DNA of 16,545 bases from NCBI GenBank assembly GCA_937877605.1, contig CALFJA010000125.1, forward strand, positions 1 to 16,545. Direction: 5' to 3'. Positions 14,324 through 16,545 of the stretch are shown piece after piece. This DNA is from an uncultured Prevotellaceae bacterium. GTDB lineage: Bacteria > Bacteroidota > Bacteroidia > Bacteroidales > Bacteroidaceae. The notes below the pieces were generated by a model. It was given only the letters and a program-made list of their open reading frames with translations. It searched no databases and had not been told where the DNA came from. The first letter of the stretch is position 1. Every line of letters starts with the position of its first letter. The position numbers and the translations under genes are program-made.

Positions 14324-16345
14324 ATGAAACTACAAGACATTCTACCTAAGATAAGCGTAAATGATAATTGGGGAAAGGATTATAGGCGTTATGTCCCCAA
14401 GTTCATTACTTATGCAAAAGAAAGAACCCATGTCAATGAATGGAAGTCTGATGTTCGAGACCAGTTGTTTCGTTCCGTTAATTGCATTTCCTCTTTGAGA
14501 CAGGGTAATTTCTATCTCAACGAGCGAGAGGTTATTCAAGAACATTGGGACGAACTAATAGCACCATTAGGTATCATTGTAGACAACCCTGATACGTTTT
14601 GCATTGAACAGTGCTATGAGATAATCCGAATAATCAAAAAGCATACAGAAGCCAATAGGCCAGCAGCTTCACTTAGGTTTCTATCAGCATTTCAACCGTC
14701 ACAGTTGAGTACCACTGTTACTTGGTACTATCTTGATGAAATCTATAACAGTATGAAAAATGCTGGTGTTGATTTGCCTGAAGGATATGGAGGCGACCCA
14801 ATACAAAAGAGCCACTATATTCAATCGTTTCTTAAAAGCAGCTACCCCAATGTTGATGATATAGAGAGAGGCACATACGCATGGAGATTGCCAGATCTGT
14901 TGAGTGACTTAAAGAAATCGGTAGTTCAAGAAATCGAAACTCAAACTGATGAAGAGCCATTATCTATCACAGCAAATATATTTTCAACCTCAGAAGTGTT
15001 GAAAATGCCACTTGCTATACCAGATTATCAGCGTCCGTATGTGTGGAATATCGCCAATGTTGAACAGATGTTGTCCGATATAAAAAACAGCATGGAGCAA
15101 GGTAAACGTAAGTATCGTATAGGGAGTATCATCCTTCACAATAACGATATAGTTGATGGGCAACAAAGAATTACGACTATCTGCCTCATTAAACTAGTTT
15201 GGGCAAAAATGGTCAATGTTGACAAAGAAAAAGAGACCATGTGCGTGCTAAAATACGCACACGAACAGTCATTTAAGCACATTCAGGAGAATTATGACTA
15301 TATTAATAAATGGTTCAATGCTCTTCCTGAAAGTAGACGTATGGAGTTCGCTTCCTATCTAGAGAAGTGTTGTGAATTTGTTGTTGTCCGTATTACTGGC
15401 CAAGAAAGTTTGTCTTTGGCTTTCAAACTTTTTGATTCACAGAATGGCCGTGGCAAACCGTTGGAAGCATATAACCTTCTCAAAGCATACCATTTAAGAG
15501 CCATGTCCGCTTCTGATGAAAATATTAAAATCTCATGTGACCGCGAATGGGAGCAAAATACACGCTATGGAAGAAGCCGTAATGACAGCATTTCATCTTA
15601 TGACATTTTGAAGCACCTGTTTGACGAGCAATTATATCGAACACGTATTTGGTGCAGGAATACCGAAGCGTGGTCTTTTACAAAGAAACGTATAAAGGAG
15701 TTTAAAGGTATGCAGATAGACAAGTTGCATAATGTTGATTTCCCATTTCAGAACAAACAGCTTCTTTTGTTTATGACAGAGAAATTCTATCAAACTTTTC
15801 TAAAAGAGACAATGCCAACTTGTTCCAGGTTCAATGATGGTGATGGCCAGGAGATAAATCCATTTGTAACCATGACTCAGCCTATTGTAAATGGAAAGAA
15901 TTTCTTTGAATACATACAATCTTATGCTGAAATCTACAAGAAGTTATTTTTGGAGTTGGACTCATATCAGATGTACGACTTTAAGGTCTTTTATAAAAAG
16001 AACTGCTTATCTTATGATGGTCATTGGCGAACAGGAGATAACTATATAAGAGAAATGTATAAGTCGCTAATAATGCTTCTATTTGATAAGTTTGGCGAAA
16101 ATGGTGTTAATGATTATCATCGTCATTTATATGTAATAGCATACTATTTACGTCGAAAGCAGTCCCGTGTGTATTATTCAACTGTGGCAAAATATCCTTC
16201 TCAGTTCTTTTCATTAATAGAAAATGCAAAAGACATATCTGCATTACGAAAACTAGAGTCTATCATAGCACAGCCAGAATACTGTACGATAAATAACGGT
16301 AGAGACTTTCCACCATACGATGACATTCTAAAATCCATAAAATAA
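14324..16345 (+). CDS. DUF262 domain protein with a large N-terminal extension
   Basis: A 673-aa protein. The DUF262 (GmrS/ParB-like nuclease) core begins near residue 218 with IPDYQRPYVW (232-241), then IVDGQQRITT (276-285) and FDSQNGRGKPLEAYNLLKAYHLR (370-392). These are the diagnostic motifs, and the DGQQR arginine region binds or hydrolyses nucleotide in GmrS-type enzymes. Residues 1-205 are an extension with no domain I recognise, possibly a DNA-recognition or partner-binding module. The C-terminal part (420-673) is helical; I see no HxxP of the GmrD-type DUF1524 nuclease domain. Start: ATG at 14324, 17 bases after the acidic-protein gene; a longer frame from 14261 would overlap that gene and is unlikely. 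A second DUF262 gene follows seven bases later. Low GC relative to the left half of the window suggests transfer. Confidence 0.88.
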   Translation: MKLQDILPKISVNDNWGKDYRRYVPKFITYAKERTHVNEWKSDVRDQLFRSVNCISSLRQGNFYLNEREVIQEHWDELIAPLGIIVDNPDTFCIEQCYEIIRIIKKHTEANRPAASLRFLSAFQPSQLSTTVTWYYLDEIYNSMKNAGVDLPEGYGGDPIQKSHYIQSFLKSSYPNVDDIERGTYAWRLPDLLSDLKKSVVQEIETQTDEEPLSITANIFSTSEVLKMPLAIPDYQRPYVWNIANVEQMLSDIKNSMEQGKRKYRIGSIILHNNDIVDGQQRITTICLIKLVWAKMVNVDKEKETMCVLKYAHEQSFKHIQENYDYINKWFNALPESRRMEFASYLEKCCEFVVVRITGQESLSLAFKLFDSQNGRGKPLEAYNLLKAYHLRAMSASDENIKISCDREWEQNTRYGRSRNDSISSYDILKHLFDEQLYRTRIWCRNTEAWSFTKKRIKEFKGMQIDKLHNVDFPFQNKQLLLFMTEKFYQTFLKETMPTCSRFNDGDGQEINPFVTMTQPIVNGKNFFEYIQSYAEIYKKLFLELDSYQMYDFKVFYKKNCLSYDGHWRTGDNYIREMYKSLIMLLFDKFGENGVNDYHRHLYVIAYYLRRKQSRVYYSTVAKYPSQFFSLIENAKDISALRKLESIIAQPEYCTINNGRDFPPYDDILKSIK

Positions 16346-16352
16346 AACGGAT

Positions 16353-16545
16353 ATGAATATTATTAAAGATGCTGATGTCCTCAGTGTTGAAAATCTTTTC
16401 AAGGACAAATATATCATCCCTCTTTACCAAAGGAATTTTGCTTGGGGAGAGGAACAAATATCAAGACTCCTTCAGGACATTTATGAAAGTTACTATTCCA
16501 CAGGAGATCAAGGAAGTTTGGAATGTGGAAGTTATTACATTGATT
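16353..16545 (+). CDS. Second DUF262 domain protein, cut by the window end
   Basis: An ATG at 16353 opens a frame that runs off the window end after 64 codons. It carries IPLYQRNFAW at residues 22-31, the N-terminal DUF262 signature, preceded by VLSVENLFKDKY, the usual first helix of stand-alone DUF262 proteins. Unlike its neighbour it starts directly with DUF262, so it is a different subtype and may carry DUF1524 at its unseen C-terminus, as in fused GmrSD enzymes. It starts seven bases after the previous stop codon, so the two DUF262 proteins form a pair and are co-transcribed. Confidence 0.85.
   Translation, partial: MNIIKDADVLSVENLFKDKYIIPLYQRNFAWGEEQISRLLQDIYESYYSTGDQGSLECGSYYID

Noticed and set aside
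1..16545. CRISPR arrays, tRNA genes and insertion sequences
   Set aside because: No regularly spaced repeats, cloverleaf-like sequences with T-loop motif, or transposase frames were seen.

Overview
The window looks like a chromosomal segment from Bacteroidales, most likely a Prevotella-type genome. The evidence is a short (290 aa) primary sigma factor without region 1.1, promoters with the Bacteroidetes TAnnTTTG -7 box and TTTG -33 box, near-absence of Shine-Dalgarno sequences, a lipoprotein with an acidic post-cysteine surface-export signal, and DUF4421, DUF1460 and golvesin/xanthan-lyase-like proteins typical of this order. There are no rRNA or tRNA genes, transposases or CRISPR arrays. No gene-free stretch exceeds 300 bases; the longest is about 190 bases.

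Left part (1-7600, mostly minus strand). A plus-strand hairpin terminator at the left edge marks the end of a gene outside the window. A probable minus-strand operon then runs from a well-formed promoter near 5860-5890: a small conserved protein, a PlsC-like acyltransferase, an 880-aa envelope amidase-like protein with golvesin and FnIII-like domains, a small unknown protein and a YgiQ radical SAM protein. Upstream are the primary sigma factor gene (rpoD/sigA) with a strong terminator, and engB, the ribosome-assembly GTPase.

Middle (7690-10650, plus strand). A compact three-gene set lies divergent to engB: a Gfo/Idh/MocA-like protein that has lost most of its catalytic residues, a DUF4421 outer-membrane-type protein, and a DUF1460 NlpC/P60-like cell-wall hydrolase. 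Together with the amidase-like protein, this gives the chromosomal part an envelope theme.

Right part (10650-16545), accessory in character. A minus-strand surface lipoprotein gene is flanked by 32-bp direct repeats (28/32 identical). The right copy ends just where a HAD-family RNA-repair-associated gene has lost its 5' end, so this looks like a recombination junction. The DNA becomes visibly richer in A+T from here. Beyond a terminator and a new promoter lies a tight plus-strand cluster: a WYL-domain regulator, a DEDDh 3'-5' exonuclease (ATGA overlap), a very acidic unknown protein, a 673-aa DUF262 protein with a novel-looking N-terminal extension, and a second DUF262 protein cut by the window end. 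WYL regulators commonly control phage-defence operons and DUF262 is the GmrS-type domain of type IV restriction enzymes. This five-gene set is therefore the best candidate in the window for an undescribed defence system. That function is inferred from families and layout, not demonstrated.
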